64,000 nt of DNA from Sphingobacterium sp. xlx-96 (GCF_011007365.1 NZ_WFKM01000012.1:62001-126000); one strand, 5' to 3'; shown: positions 19,760-29,962, counted from the first letter of the stretch. Numbers and translations: made by a program. Notes: a model not told the origin generated them from the sequence alone.

Positions 19760-20329
19760 TTGAGTACCTACGACAAGTATACAGATATCGAGCTTATTGA
19801 ACTTTCCAAGACCGGGGATCAACGGGCATTCTCTATACTCTACGAGCGCTATCGAAACGTTGCATACAAGCACGCCTATCTGTTTTACCAAGACTATGAC
19901 AAAGCGCAGGATATCACACAGGACGTCTTTACCAAACTCTGGAACAAGCGAGAAAGCCTGCATATCACGAGCAATTTTTCGGCGTATCTACACCGTATGA
20001 TACGGCATATCATCTTAAACCAGCTGGACCACCAAAAAATCACGCAGAAGTTTTACGACTACACCGAGGCACTTCAGACGGTACAGCGCAATGATGTCGA
20101 CGAATATATCATCGAAAAGGAACTTACAGCGATACTTGCTGAAAAGATCAACAAACTGCCCAAAAAGATGAAGGAAGTATTTCTCTTGAGCCGCGAAGAG
20201 CAGAAATCTCATCAAGAGATCAGCGAACAGCTTAATATCACGACCAAGACCGTAAGGCAACAGATTTACAATGCGCTTCTCATCCTAAAAAGTAACCTTA
20301 AGTATATCTTTATACTTCTATTTTCATAA
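19760..20329 (+). CDS. ECF-type RNA polymerase sigma-70 factor
   Basis: A 189-residue sigma factor of the Bacteroidota FecI-like group. Region 2 covers about 22-90 (AFSILYERYRNVAYKHAY, then AQDITQDVFTKLWNKR), and region 4 covers about 125-180 with the helix-turn-helix SHQEISEQLNITTKTVRQQI. A TTG start at 19760 is used because a stop codon lies a few codons upstream in frame and no ATG occurs before region 2. The FecR-type anti-sigma gene follows after 76 nt, then an STN-bearing SusC. This is the classical outer-membrane-to-cytoplasm signalling set. Confidence 0.9.
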   Translation: MSTYDKYTDIELIELSKTGDQRAFSILYERYRNVAYKHAYLFYQDYDKAQDITQDVFTKLWNKRESLHITSNFSAYLHRMIRHIILNQLDHQKITQKFYDYTEALQTVQRNDVDEYIIEKELTAILAEKINKLPKKMKEVFLLSREEQKSHQEISEQLNITTKTVRQQIYNALLILKSNLKYIFILLFS

Positions 20330-20405
20330 TTTTTATTTTTTTATTAGACACCTGCAAGACTTAACTGTCTTGTACGTATAGTGGCGCTTTACAGCTTATA
20401 TTTAC

Positions 20406-21503
20406 ATGAATAAAAAGGAATTCAAAACATTATTAGACCGCTACCGATCCGGCCAGGCAACGACAGCTGAAAAACAGTTGCTCTACCGGTATTACAATGA
20501 CTTTATAAAGCGCAATACCCTAGAAGACTTTCAAGAATCCGAAGCCGAATCCCGGCTAAGCCAATGGTCGCCCATCCGGGATCAAGCACGTTCACCAAAG
20601 CGGTTGTTCCCGTGGAGACAGGTTGCTGCCGTATTTGCCGTCGTCGGCTTTGCTGCCTTCTATTACATCTATTCGACGGAAACAAGCGAAGAAGAGGGGG
20701 CAGCGATCACGGCATCACAACAACCCATAGCCGCTCCAGTCACCAAAGCTATCGCCATACTACCCTCAGGCGACACCCTATTACTCGACGGGGCACCAGG
20801 GGCCGCACAAAAACTGGCCCGTGCCCAGATGCAAAACCTGTATGCCAATCCGTTCATTACCTTAAAAACTCCCCGTGGAGGCAAGCTCAACTTCACCCTG
20901 CCCGATGGCTCTAATGTATGGCTCAATTCGGGCACCACATTGACCTACCCTGCTGCATTTGGTAAAGATTCCAGATCCGTCAAGCTAGAAGGCGAGGCCT
21001 ATTTTGAAGTCGTGAAAGTCCAACATGGCAATAGTAAAACACCATTTATCGTACACTCGTCAAATCAAGAAATAAAAGTACTGGGCACCAAGTTTAACGT
21101 CAATAGCTATCTTGACGAGGCCGTAAGTACCACTACACTAGCAGAAGGTGCGGTGGCGGTAAGGCAACTTAAAGAGACCAGCACCACCTTACTCCGCCCC
21201 AATCAGCAATACATTGCTTCGGCCACCGGCAATCAGGTCGTCAAAGTCAATGCTGCTGAAACAATAGCTTGGAAGGAAGGTATCATTGCCCTTTCCAATC
21301 AAGATCTATTGCCTATCATACGGATGATCGAACGTAACTATGATGTCACCTTTGAAAGCAGTGCTTTACCAAAAGGGATCAAGTTTAACGGCGAACTCCA
21401 GACCACGCTAGCCCTAGACGAACTTCTGGATATACTAGAGATCAATCTGGGATTACAGTTTAAGCGTCAGGGAAAAAACATAACAGTATCTAACAACAAA
21501 TAA
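20406..21503 (+). CDS. FecR-family anti-sigma factor
   Basis: A 365-residue inner-membrane anti-sigma factor. The cytoplasmic N-terminal part (1-60, DUF4880-like helices) is followed by one membrane helix near 70-90 (VAAVFAVVGFAAFYYIY), a FecR domain (TPRGGKLNFTLPDGSNVWLNSGT and KLEGEAYFEVVK) and the C-terminal DUF4974-like domain (LLPIIRMIERNYDVTFE). It would hold the sigma factor from the preceding gene and release it when the STN domain of the next SusC reports ligand. Confidence 0.92.
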   Translation: MNKKEFKTLLDRYRSGQATTAEKQLLYRYYNDFIKRNTLEDFQESEAESRLSQWSPIRDQARSPKRLFPWRQVAAVFAVVGFAAFYYIYSTETSEEEGAAITASQQPIAAPVTKAIAILPSGDTLLLDGAPGAAQKLARAQMQNLYANPFITLKTPRGGKLNFTLPDGSNVWLNSGTTLTYPAAFGKDSRSVKLEGEAYFEVVKVQHGNSKTPFIVHSSNQEIKVLGTKFNVNSYLDEAVSTTTLAEGAVAVRQLKETSTTLLRPNQQYIASATGNQVVKVNAAETIAWKEGIIALSNQDLLPIIRMIERNYDVTFESSALPKGIKFNGELQTTLALDELLDILEINLGLQFKRQGKNITVSNNK

Positions 21504-21584
21504 AACGACTAACAATTGATAACACTAAATACAGGAGGAAGTATATGGAGAAAAAATAGTACAAAGACTTCTAAAGCCTAAAAA

Positions 21585-21610
21585 AGCAGAGATGCGGACA
21601 CATCCCTGCT
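21585..21610. terminator. Hairpin between fecR-like and susC-like genes
   Basis: A 10-bp stem with one A-C mismatch (21585-21594 with 21601-21610) and a 6-nt loop. It could be a terminator or attenuator that uncouples regulator expression from the transporter genes. No strong T-tract follows. Confidence 0.4.
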
Positions 21611-21674
21611 CTAATGTAAAAGGCTAACTTTTATTTACAACTGACTTTAAATAAATAACCTAATCATCAAATGT

Positions 21675-24600
21675 ATGAATAATCATGCTTATACTAAAAG
21701 ATGGTACAATATTTTATTGTCCAATTTTAGGAAGAAAAAACTAGCATCACCAAAAATCACACTAGAAATGCGTCTGTTAACTTACCTTACTTTAGGAGCC
21801 AGTTTGCAGTTATCCGCCAACTCGTATGCCCAAAAGATAAGCATACATACGGAAAAGGCAGCTCTTGAAAATGTCTTTAAAGAAATAAGAAAGCAGAGTG
21901 GCTATTCTTTTATCTATAAAAGTTCGTATTTGAAGAAAGCTGCTCCCGTATCTGTGTCTATTGATAATAGAAACCTCAAGGAAACGTTGGACAAATTATT
22001 TAAAGACCAACCTTTCGATTATGTCATTAAAGGCAAAGTCGTATCCTTGGTACCGCTGGCTGCACCGCGCAAGACAAATACAGCTTCTCTCGAAGAAGAA
22101 ATAGAGCAACAGCGCCCTGTCTCGGGTTATGTGCGGGACCAGCAAGGCAATCCGCTACAAAAAGCGACCGTCCGCGTCAAGGGGAGCAATATCTCCACCT
22201 CTACCGACGAAAAAGGCTTCTTTCAGCTTAACGGTGTAGACCGCAATGCGACCTTGGCCATCAGCTTCTTAGGCTTTGACAACCTCGAAGTTTCGGCCGC
22301 GTCCAACCTGCAAAGTCTCACCCTGCGATTGACCAAGCAGGAAGTCGAAGAAGTCGTTGTTAATACCGGATTTCAGACCCTGAACAAGGAGCGCGCTACC
22401 GGATCTTTCGGTCTTATCGACAAAGCGCAGATCGAAAAACCCACGACTAATATTGCGCAGCGCATCATAGGCACTACTGCCGGTGTACAGACCACACTCG
22501 ACGTAGACGGCAATCCACGTTTTGAGATCCGCGGGCAGACCAGCCTCAATATACGTGATGCACAGGGCAATCTCACCGCCAATGCGCACCCCTTGGTTGT
22601 CGTCGATGGCTTTGCCATACAAGGTGATTTCAGTTCGATCAATCCCAATGACGTGGAGAGCATCACCATATTGAAGGATGCCGCTGCGGCCTCTATATGG
22701 GGAGCACGCGCCGCCAACGGCGTAGTGGTTATCGTCACCAAAAAGGCAAAACAAGGGACGCCGCTCAAAGTAGATTTTCAGGCTTTCACACGGGTCGGAA
22801 AGAAATTTGATCTTTCCTACGTTAATCCTTTAGCCTCTTCGGCCGAGACCATCGAATACGAAAAACGAGCCTTCAACAGATGGAGCGCCACAGAAAATTC
22901 GGGTTCTTTAGCATCTAATTACGAAAAACAATGGTCCCAAGGACTAATAGCCCTAAGTGAGCATCATTTGGGCTATAGGAGTGAAACTGAGCGTGACGCC
23001 GAGCTAGAACGATTGAAAACACTGGACAACCGCCAGCAGATCGAAGATCTATTACTAGCTAATCCCGTTACCCAGCAATACAACCTCACGCTCCAAGGGA
23101 GCAGTGCCAAGATGAACAACCTGGCCTCCATGCTGTATGAGCGCAATCAGAGTAACTTCAAGGAAACTTCCAATGACCGCTACATGCTCAACTACCGGAC
23201 TACAGCGGGCATCTTTCCTTGGTTGGATGTTCATGCTTCGACCATGCTGCAGCACAATAACTTCAAGAAGAATGGTGTAAATCTTTCGGATATAGAGGGT
23301 TTATCTCCATACGACATGCTAATCAATACCGATGGTTCGTACACCAATATCCATCAGTATTACTGGCCTATCATGGAGCGTTTTGTACCTATGGATAGAT
23401 TTCCATATGCCGATTGGACCTACAATCCCGTGCAGGAGATCTCCCAACGCGACCGCCGTACCAAGGAACTGAATACCCGCCTGATGGGAGGTCTTACCTT
23501 CAAACCATTAAAGGGACTAACCTTTGATACGAAGCTACAGTACGAGCACTTCAACACCGAAAATCGCTACCTGTACAATGAAGGTTCGTTTTATTTACGT
23601 AAGCGTGTCAACGAAGCGACAGCCTGGGACAACAAGAAGAACACCTTTACGCCCAATCTGCCTAAGGGAGCCTTAATTGAGCAGCCTTACAATAATTCGA
23701 AAGATTGGGGACGCACCACCGTTAACACATACATCTTCCGTAACCAAGTCAACTACAACAGGACTTTCGGATTAGACCATGAGATCAATGCCGTGGCCGG
23801 CAGTGAGATCAGTAACATCGTATCCGAACAATTTTACAACCCACCATCTTACGGTTATAATGAAGAGACCCTCACCGTAGGCACCTACCCGAACGGACCG
23901 GGCGGCACATTCAGCCCCATCAAAAACTGGATGGGCGAAAATCAGACCTTCCGCTACACCAATTCATTCACTTACCGTACCGAGCGTTTTGTCTCTATGT
24001 TTGCCAATGCCGCCTATACCTATCGCAATAGATATACCATCTCCGGTAGTATACGTAACGATGCCTCTAATATGATTACGGACGATCCTTCGTACCGCTA
24101 CGCACCATTCTGGTCTATCGGTGGTTCCTACCAGATCGGTCGCGAACAGTTTATGCAACAGTACACTTGGTTAGACCGCCTAAACCTAAGGCTTACTTAT
24201 GGGTATAACGGCAATGTGGATCGTTCGACCTCCTTCCGTCCGTTGTTGGGGCTTACGACCACGCCAGACGTGTACACCAACGAATATACTGCACGTGTGA
24301 CCAGCTATGGCAACCCTACACTACGTTGGGAGCGTACCGCTACCTGGAATGCCGGTATAGACTATTCCTTATGGCAGGGAAAGCTCTATGGAAAGATCGA
24401 TGTGTATAACAAGCAGGGCAAAGACCTCATTGCACAGCTATCTATCCCCGCGGTAAATGGCACCAATAGCCAAAAGCTGAACAACGCCGAGATCAGCAAC
24501 CGCGGGATAGAGCTCGAGTTGGGTACGACACTCCCGCTACATGGGTCAGACATTACCTGGCGCGGTAGCTTCAACTTTTCGTACAACAAGAATAAGGTCA

Positions 24601-25310
24601 ATAAGTTTTTCGTAGCCAACTATGCTGCAAACGAACTTTATGGATATAATCAGAACTTTGGTGCTTATATCGAGGGCTATGATGCCAACTCGTTATGGGT
24701 ATTTGAGTACGCGGGAGTACACGATAAGCAACCTAAGGTCAAAGGATCCAATGGCGAGCTTTACGGTTTTGGCACCTGGGCACCTGGCGATGGTCGCGAC
24801 TACCTGTTGCACGCCGGTACACGCGTAGCACCTTATACCTTAGGCTTTAGCAACAGCTTCCAGATCTACGATCTGAATCTTTCATTTATTCTTACGGGTA
24901 AGTTGGGCCATAAGTTTATGAAACAAACATTCAATTATCCAGATGTTGGATATGGCCGACTACTCCCGAACAGTAAACTGGGTGAAGTCATGAATGGCGA
25001 TCCGAATACGATAGTCCCCTTACCATTAAATACTATTGAACCCCGTTATTATTTCTGGAATAGATTCTATCCGTACATGGATTATCTGGTAACCAACGCT
25101 TCACACCTCCGTATGCAGGAGGTCAACGCCAGCTATCGTCTACCTACGCAAAAGTGGAACCTTCTCAGACAGAGCAATGCCATGGTGTACATACAGGGCA
25201 ATGACCTGTTTACCGTATTGTTCAATAATACGGGCGAAGACCCGGAATTCCGCTTGGGTACGATGAAGCCGCGCCCACGTTTTACATTCGGATTGAAGGT
25301 TGGATTTTAA
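21675..25310 (+). CDS. SusC/RagA-family TonB-linked transporter with STN signalling domain
   Basis: A 1211-residue outer-membrane transporter. An N-terminal signal (ending NSYAQ near residue 52) precedes an STN (secretin/TonB N-terminal) domain, about 55-125 (TEKAALENVFKEIRKQSGYSF). A carboxypeptidase-regulatory-like domain (SGYVRDQQGNPLQKATVRVKG), a plug with NPNDVESITILKDAAAASIWG and a large barrel follow. The STN domain contacts FecR-type anti-sigma factors, matching the two genes upstream. SusD follows after 13 nt. The WGARAANGVVV plug variant is shared with the SusC at 53.4 kb, so those two are closer to each other than to the one at 16 kb. Confidence 0.94.
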   Translation: MNNHAYTKRWYNILLSNFRKKKLASPKITLEMRLLTYLTLGASLQLSANSYAQKISIHTEKAALENVFKEIRKQSGYSFIYKSSYLKKAAPVSVSIDNRNLKETLDKLFKDQPFDYVIKGKVVSLVPLAAPRKTNTASLEEEIEQQRPVSGYVRDQQGNPLQKATVRVKGSNISTSTDEKGFFQLNGVDRNATLAISFLGFDNLEVSAASNLQSLTLRLTKQEVEEVVVNTGFQTLNKERATGSFGLIDKAQIEKPTTNIAQRIIGTTAGVQTTLDVDGNPRFEIRGQTSLNIRDAQGNLTANAHPLVVVDGFAIQGDFSSINPNDVESITILKDAAAASIWGARAANGVVVIVTKKAKQGTPLKVDFQAFTRVGKKFDLSYVNPLASSAETIEYEKRAFNRWSATENSGSLASNYEKQWSQGLIALSEHHLGYRSETERDAELERLKTLDNRQQIEDLLLANPVTQQYNLTLQGSSAKMNNLASMLYERNQSNFKETSNDRYMLNYRTTAGIFPWLDVHASTMLQHNNFKKNGVNLSDIEGLSPYDMLINTDGSYTNIHQYYWPIMERFVPMDRFPYADWTYNPVQEISQRDRRTKELNTRLMGGLTFKPLKGLTFDTKLQYEHFNTENRYLYNEGSFYLRKRVNEATAWDNKKNTFTPNLPKGALIEQPYNNSKDWGRTTVNTYIFRNQVNYNRTFGLDHEINAVAGSEISNIVSEQFYNPPSYGYNEETLTVGTYPNGPGGTFSPIKNWMGENQTFRYTNSFTYRTERFVSMFANAAYTYRNRYTISGSIRNDASNMITDDPSYRYAPFWSIGGSYQIGREQFMQQYTWLDRLNLRLTYGYNGNVDRSTSFRPLLGLTTTPDVYTNEYTARVTSYGNPTLRWERTATWNAGIDYSLWQGKLYGKIDVYNKQGKDLIAQLSIPAVNGTNSQKLNNAEISNRGIELELGTTLPLHGSDITWRGSFNFSYNKNKVNKFFVANYAANELYGYNQNFGAYIEGYDANSLWVFEYAGVHDKQPKVKGSNGELYGFGTWAPGDGRDYLLHAGTRVAPYTLGFSNSFQIYDLNLSFILTGKLGHKFMKQTFNYPDVGYGRLLPNSKLGEVMNGDPNTIVPLPLNTIEPRYYFWNRFYPYMDYLVTNASHLRMQEVNASYRLPTQKWNLLRQSNAMVYIQGNDLFTVLFNNTGEDPEFRLGTMKPRPRFTFGLKVGF

Positions 25311-25323
25311 TTAATAAGGAAAG

Positions 25324-26865
25324 ATGAAAACTACAATAAACCAAACGAGCAAACTAACCCTAGCTATACTTATTTCCGGGGCACTGTCTTTCAGTAGCTG
25401 CGACAAGTTTTTGGATGAAAAACCTTCCAAATCTTCCGATCTGGTCGTCACGACGACCGATCAGCTTGATGCACTGCTCAATAGATACAGCACCTTCTAT
25501 ACCGAGGGCAACAGAACAGCGATATACAGTACCGATGATTACAATTTCACGAAGCAGATTTACGATGCCCGTCCAGGCTCTTTTTCTATGGCAGCTGTAG
25601 AGTTTGCCTTGTGGGACATCGATTATATACAGGACGATACGCGCGAAAATTTCTGGAGAAATGAATACACAAAAATCTTCAATGCCAATATGGTGCTGGA
25701 GAATCTAAGCCGTGTCAGCGGAAGCCAGGCCGACAAGGACCGTTTGAAAGCAGATGCGCACTTGATCCGTGCCTACAGCTATCTTGCACTGGTAAACACG
25801 TACTGCCTTCCCTATACCGAAGCCAACAAGAATGAGCTGGGTCTGCCGATCAAGCTGACGACTTCTTTTGAAGAGCCCACGGCACGGGCGCCACTGCATG
25901 CCGTATATACGCAGATCGAATCCGACCTGGCGGAGGCACAGAAAGTGCCTGTCCCTCTTGTACAGCAAGGCCGCGCGAGACACTGGCGGGCCAATACGGC
26001 TGCTGTTAATGGCTTTGCCGCCCGTTACTACCTGGTGCGCAATGACTACAACAAAGCCCTCGATTTCGCCAATAAAGCATTGACCGAGTACAGTACCTTC
26101 GTCGATTACAATACCGATATGCGCTACGGCCGCAGCAGTACTGTCAATATCAACACAGGTACTCCGCAAGCCGAAACGGTAACCCTCAAATTTCCATATA
26201 CTCACGACAACCAAAGTGATTTTACCGATATGTTACAGTGGAAAGAATTTTTGTATTTCCGCATGCTGAATCACGAAAGCTGGTGGTATATTCCGAGCCA
26301 AGAGCTTATCGACCTTTATGACAAGACCAACGATCTTCGCTACGAATATCACTTTGTAGAAGGCTACTCCTACGACAGAGGTATGACCAAACCTGCATAC
26401 AACTGGCCTGGATATGTATTTTTCTACAAAGACCGTGTCCCTTCCGGGCCTACTGTAGCCGAGATGACGCTGATCAAGGCCGAATGCCAGGCCCGGTTAG
26501 ATCAAGGAGCTGCAGCCATGGCGACAGTCAACACATTGCGTGCCAAGCGTATGAAGCCAGGTGTATGGGTCAATCTTCAAGCCAGCAGCAAAGAAGATGC
26601 TATCAAGAAAGTGCTCGAAGAGCGCCGCAGAGAGATGCCTTATACGCAGCGCTGGTCGGATATCCGCCGCTTCAACAATAATGACTATGCAGGCGACGAT
26701 GTGTTGCTGAGCCGTAGCTTCTATCCTTACAATGCATCCTCCGTACTGCGGGATCAACCACTCAAAACGTATCAATTATCCAAAGATTCCAGACGATTTG
26801 CTGTCCCTATTCCACGGACAGAGATTATCTCGAGTCAAGGCATAATTGTACAAAACAACTATTAA
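25324..26865 (+). CDS. RagB/SusD-family nutrient-uptake lipoprotein
   Basis: A 513-residue SusD-like lipoprotein. The signal ends in a SFSSCDKFLDEKPSK segment with the lipid-anchored cysteine near residue 26. Family motifs include HLIRAYSYLALVNTYCLPY, EMTLIKAECQARLDQGAAA and LEERRREMPYTQRWSDIRRFN. It partners with the STN-type SusC 13 nt upstream and ends at a strong bidirectional terminator, so the regulated unit is sigma, anti-sigma, SusC, SusD. Confidence 0.93.
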   Translation: MKTTINQTSKLTLAILISGALSFSSCDKFLDEKPSKSSDLVVTTTDQLDALLNRYSTFYTEGNRTAIYSTDDYNFTKQIYDARPGSFSMAAVEFALWDIDYIQDDTRENFWRNEYTKIFNANMVLENLSRVSGSQADKDRLKADAHLIRAYSYLALVNTYCLPYTEANKNELGLPIKLTTSFEEPTARAPLHAVYTQIESDLAEAQKVPVPLVQQGRARHWRANTAAVNGFAARYYLVRNDYNKALDFANKALTEYSTFVDYNTDMRYGRSSTVNINTGTPQAETVTLKFPYTHDNQSDFTDMLQWKEFLYFRMLNHESWWYIPSQELIDLYDKTNDLRYEYHFVEGYSYDRGMTKPAYNWPGYVFFYKDRVPSGPTVAEMTLIKAECQARLDQGAAAMATVNTLRAKRMKPGVWVNLQASSKEDAIKKVLEERRREMPYTQRWSDIRRFNNNDYAGDDVLLSRSFYPYNASSVLRDQPLKTYQLSKDSRRFAVPIPRTEIISSQGIIVQNNY

Positions 26866-26871
26866 AAAACA

Positions 26872-26900
26872 AAAAGGGACATCTTCGCGATGTCCCTTTT
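26872..26900. terminator. Bidirectional intrinsic terminator
   Basis: A perfect 12-bp stem (AAAAGGGACATC, 26872-26883, with 26889-26900) and a 5-nt loop sit between the converging susD-like and TlpA-like genes, with A and T runs suited to both strands. Confidence 0.9.
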
Positions 26901-26903
26901 CAA

Positions 26904-28433
26904 TTAGAGTAGACTGACTTCATTGATCATCAGTTCCAGCTCGTCCTCATTATCGGCATCGGTTCTGAAATTTTCAAAGATCAGATTCCCCTGCTTATCG
27001 ATCAGAAAGTTCATCGGCGCTGCGCTCCTATTATCCAGATTTCCCTTATTCCTACCTTTTACATCTTCCAAAGGCACAAAGCTGTAGCCAGTAGACTTCA
27101 AGAATGGCAATACGTAGTCATTTTGCGAAGAGACGATATTAATACCGAGATAAGCCAGTTTGTCCTTATCAAACTTACGCACCACGTTCTCAAAGTGCGG
27201 AAACTCGCCTCTACACGGACCACAGCCCGGATACCAGTAGGTAATAAATGTTACCTTTCCCTTAAAGTCTGCCAAGCTGTTGCTACTTCCAGCATAGTTT
27301 TTCAGTTCAAAAGGTGTCGCTACCCGACCATTTGTCTTCAGAGCGTTGGATATAGCAGCCTGCACCGCACCTTTATCTTTACCAAGGGTATGTCCATAAG
27401 TTGTTAGCGATTCCTTGATCTTCGGTGATGGAGACTTCACATAGCATTCCATCAATGTAGCGAACGCTTTATCCGTCTGTCCGTTTTGGTGCAACACTTC
27501 GGCCTTGGCCACCGGAATCAATTTGTACGCAGACGAGTAGCGCGATACTTTAATCCCGTCCAATATCGCCAGGGCCTTCTCCCATTCCTTATTACCCTGC
27601 GCCTGTTTGTACTGTGCAAACCTGGAAGCCGTCTCCGCACTCTGCTGCCAATTTTCCTGCTTCGTCATTTCAAAAAGTTCCGCAGCGAGTGCTGCAGCCT
27701 CCATATAGCGCTGCTGTTGCAATAATAAGTCGCTGTATGCAGTCATACCACTCAGCGACCAGTTAAATCCGGCAGGCGAAAAGTCATTTTTTAGGCGCAC
27801 GTATATTGCCTCTTTTTCCTGAAGATCCTGTGTCTGATGCGCCAGCCAGTACAATGCCTGTGCGCCACGCTCGCTCGTATTAAACCTATCCGCCACAGCC
27901 AAACTCAATTGTTTGTGTTTCTCCCGATCGACGTTCTTGAAGGAGCTTGCATAGTAAAATGCATAACTGGCATCCTGCGGATCTATTTCCGTAATTTTCT
28001 TTAAATAATCCCTCTTCTTGTCCTCTTCACCCCAGCGCGAAGCATCGGACCACAGGGCCTCATAGGCTTCTTTCAGATCCGGGTTTATGGCGATAGCCCG
28101 TAATAGATATGTTTTAGCTTTCGAACTGTACTGCTTTTCCAGTGTTGACCCCAAGGCCAATGGAATGTTAGCATTTGTAGGCCTTTCCTTCATCCACCCC
28201 TCATAAAGACTGAAAAGTGCCGGATTCTCTATTCCCATGGCCTCGATCAGCTCCATATGATAACTTACGCTATCAACATTATTCCTCACTTTTTTCTGCA
28301 GCTCTTTGAGCGCTTTCGGGGTTATCTGCTCAGTCTTTGCCATCTCTTGTGCCTTTACCTCATTGATAGACGTACAGCAGGCTACAGTGCCTATCAGTGC
28401 CAGCGCGGCAATAGTCAGTTTTTTCGTGTCCAT
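26904..28433 (-). CDS. Exported TlpA-like thiol-disulfide oxidoreductase with N-terminal TPR-like region
   Basis: About 509 residues. The signal region LIGTVACCTS is followed by a long helical, TPR-like part (about 50-340) with YLLRAIAINPDLKEAYEALW and EIDPQDASYAFYYASS. The C-terminal thioredoxin-like domain (about 370-505) has the active-site CGPC in YWYPGCGPCRGEFPHF and the cis-proline region RSAAPMNFLIDKQGN. It probably acts in the periplasm as a reductant for an unknown partner. MDTKK at 28433 is a better signal-peptide start than the ATG three codons upstream (28442). It converges on the SusD gene. Confidence 0.85.
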   Translation of the reverse strand: MDTKKLTIAALALIGTVACCTSINEVKAQEMAKTEQITPKALKELQKKVRNNVDSVSYHMELIEAMGIENPALFSLYEGWMKERPTNANIPLALGSTLEKQYSSKAKTYLLRAIAINPDLKEAYEALWSDASRWGEEDKKRDYLKKITEIDPQDASYAFYYASSFKNVDREKHKQLSLAVADRFNTSERGAQALYWLAHQTQDLQEKEAIYVRLKNDFSPAGFNWSLSGMTAYSDLLLQQQRYMEAAALAAELFEMTKQENWQQSAETASRFAQYKQAQGNKEWEKALAILDGIKVSRYSSAYKLIPVAKAEVLHQNGQTDKAFATLMECYVKSPSPKIKESLTTYGHTLGKDKGAVQAAISNALKTNGRVATPFELKNYAGSSNSLADFKGKVTFITYWYPGCGPCRGEFPHFENVVRKFDKDKLAYLGINIVSSQNDYVLPFLKSTGYSFVPLEDVKGRNKGNLDNRSAAPMNFLIDKQGNLIFENFRTDADNEDELELMINEVSLL

Positions 28434-28596
28434 TTTTAACATTCGTGTTTATTATAAAAAATCAGTTGCTAATAATAAGACAGACAAGAGGGCTTTTTGT
28501 CTAAGATCTGTTCAGGGTATAGCCTATCAGATAGCCGATAACAGGGATTGCTTTTGTCTCCGAATGTTTTTAATATTGGAATCTATTTCGATAACT

Positions 28597-29187
28597 ATGT
28601 ACATAAAATATTTGCCCATCTACCTATTCGCTTTTTTGATAAGTGCCTGCGGTCAGAAAAACAATGCGTCTGCGCAAAAAACAGCTGTTTCGGACCATGT
28701 CGCACGGGCTAAAGAGCTGCAGCATACTACTGACGTTCAAAAAGAAAATGCCGCTGACAAACCTATTGATCAGGCGCTAGAATGGTTAAAAAGCGTCTTC
28801 AAAACAAAAAGTTCAGACAAGTACTTCCCCCAATACAATGTAGAAGAAAAACTCTGTACCAAGCGATTTCAGGAATTCCTAGCCGAATCCGCCGAACTGT
28901 ATGGCGCTTCAAACCTGACTGATGAGGAATATCCTATAGCGGAAAAGAAATACAGCGAGAAATGGACCGACATATATCCGATCGAGGCACGCGAAATATG
29001 GCTATTCGGGAGAGGTAATGGCGATATTGGCGAACTCCAGGAATTAGAGATCAACAAGATCAAAGCGGGGCTGTACCGTGTATTTATCGATTACGGCGAG
29101 GGCATAAAAACACAAAATGAAGTAACCCTCGTGCGCGAGAGCGGTGCTTATAAAATTGATTACTGTAAAACGGAGTTTGTCAATTAA
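28597..29187 (+). CDS. Small lipoprotein, function unknown
   Basis: A 196-residue protein starting at MYIKYLPIYLF, with lipobox FLISAC placing the lipidated cysteine near residue 18. A low-complexity, Ala/Lys-rich linker leads to a globular C-terminal domain (about 75-196) with paired cysteines (KLCTKRF and DYCKTEF) that may form a disulfide in the periplasm. The domain loosely recalls DUF3828-type proteins, but this is not secure. The frame is open further upstream, but that part overlaps the divergent TlpA gene and lacks a signal. An alternative ATG exists at 28564. Confidence 0.7.
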   Translation: MYIKYLPIYLFAFLISACGQKNNASAQKTAVSDHVARAKELQHTTDVQKENAADKPIDQALEWLKSVFKTKSSDKYFPQYNVEEKLCTKRFQEFLAESAELYGASNLTDEEYPIAEKKYSEKWTDIYPIEAREIWLFGRGNGDIGELQELEINKIKAGLYRVFIDYGEGIKTQNEVTLVRESGAYKIDYCKTEFVN

Positions 29188-29322
29188 AAAATAGCAGCAA
29201 TAAAAAAAAAATAATTAACCCTGTAAAAGGAAAGGACATTGATCTTCAACTTCCAAGCATTAGGCTTTGGAATGCGAAAGGTTTGCCGGTTAGGACAACT
29301 CCGAATCAACAACTTTTGACTT

Positions 29323-29607
29323 TTAATCAAATAGCACATCTCTGGACGTGGTATATACCATACCGTGCAGCTCATCATCTTTCATATTATCCAATGCATA
29401 TTGTATACGTACGATTACCGGATGCCCCAATGCGTGTTTGTACCCCCTATCATTTAGATTAAAACGATATTTTGCTATACTGATGACCTGCTCCGGATAC
29501 CAATAGATTTCTGGGTCTGTAAGCCGATTATTCGATGTCAGTACATTATAGCCCTTATCCTTAAGGACACGTAATATCGCATGCGTGATCTTCTCAAATT
29601 GTATCAT
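29323..29607 (-). CDS. Small hypothetical protein (94 aa)
   Basis: A 94-residue cytoplasmic protein with no membrane helix or known motif. Its composition (MIQFEKITHAILRVLKDKG, then NLNDRGYKHALGHPVIVRI) looks like a folded alpha/beta domain rather than a chance frame. It lies on the same strand as, and 26 nt downstream of, the small lysine-rich gene; the two and the cold-shock gene form a run of small genes. No function can be assigned. Confidence 0.6.
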   Translation of the reverse strand: MIQFEKITHAILRVLKDKGYNVLTSNNRLTDPEIYWYPEQVISIAKYRFNLNDRGYKHALGHPVIVRIQYALDNMKDDELHGMVYTTSRDVLFD

Positions 29608-29633
29608 TGCTGTATACTCTTAGGTTTAAAATA

Positions 29634-29756
29634 CTATTTTTTCTTTTTATCAAAAAAATTTGTCGTTGTTTCTTTCGAGGAGGAATTCTTTTCCTTTTGG
29701 TAAGATGATTGCTTTTTCTCGGTTGTACTCTTTGGCTTTTTCTGATCTTTACTCAT
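29634..29756 (-). CDS. Small lysine/serine/threonine-rich protein (40 aa)
   Basis: The frame runs from ATG at 29754-29756 to TAG at 29634-29636. It encodes 40 residues starting MSKDQKKPKSTTEKKQ and ending TTNFFDKKKK. It is very basic and likely disordered. The clean start and stop, the biased composition, and a position between the cold-shock gene terminator and the 94-residue gene support it as real, though short frames can arise by chance. Binding to nucleic acid or ribosomes is a guess from charge only. Confidence 0.55.
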   Translation of the reverse strand: MSKDQKKPKSTTEKKQSSYQKEKNSSSKETTTNFFDKKKK

Positions 29757-29962
29757 GATATTATGGATTAATTACTTTTGTTTAAAAAAAATTGTAATAA
29801 TACAGAGGGTAGTCGACGTTTCTAGACGATAATTCACTGTTGGGGACCAGGCGTATAAAACGATTCGTCTGACATAAGGAACAAGCCTGCTAATGGGGTT
29901 AAGTTTATATACAGTCTTGCTATTGGTAAATATACGATTATATATCTGATAATCAAAACAAA

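Noticed and set aside
28306..28596. Longer N-terminus for the small lipoprotein at 28597
   Set aside because: It overlaps the start of the divergent TlpA-like gene, and the lipobox signal begins naturally at 28597.
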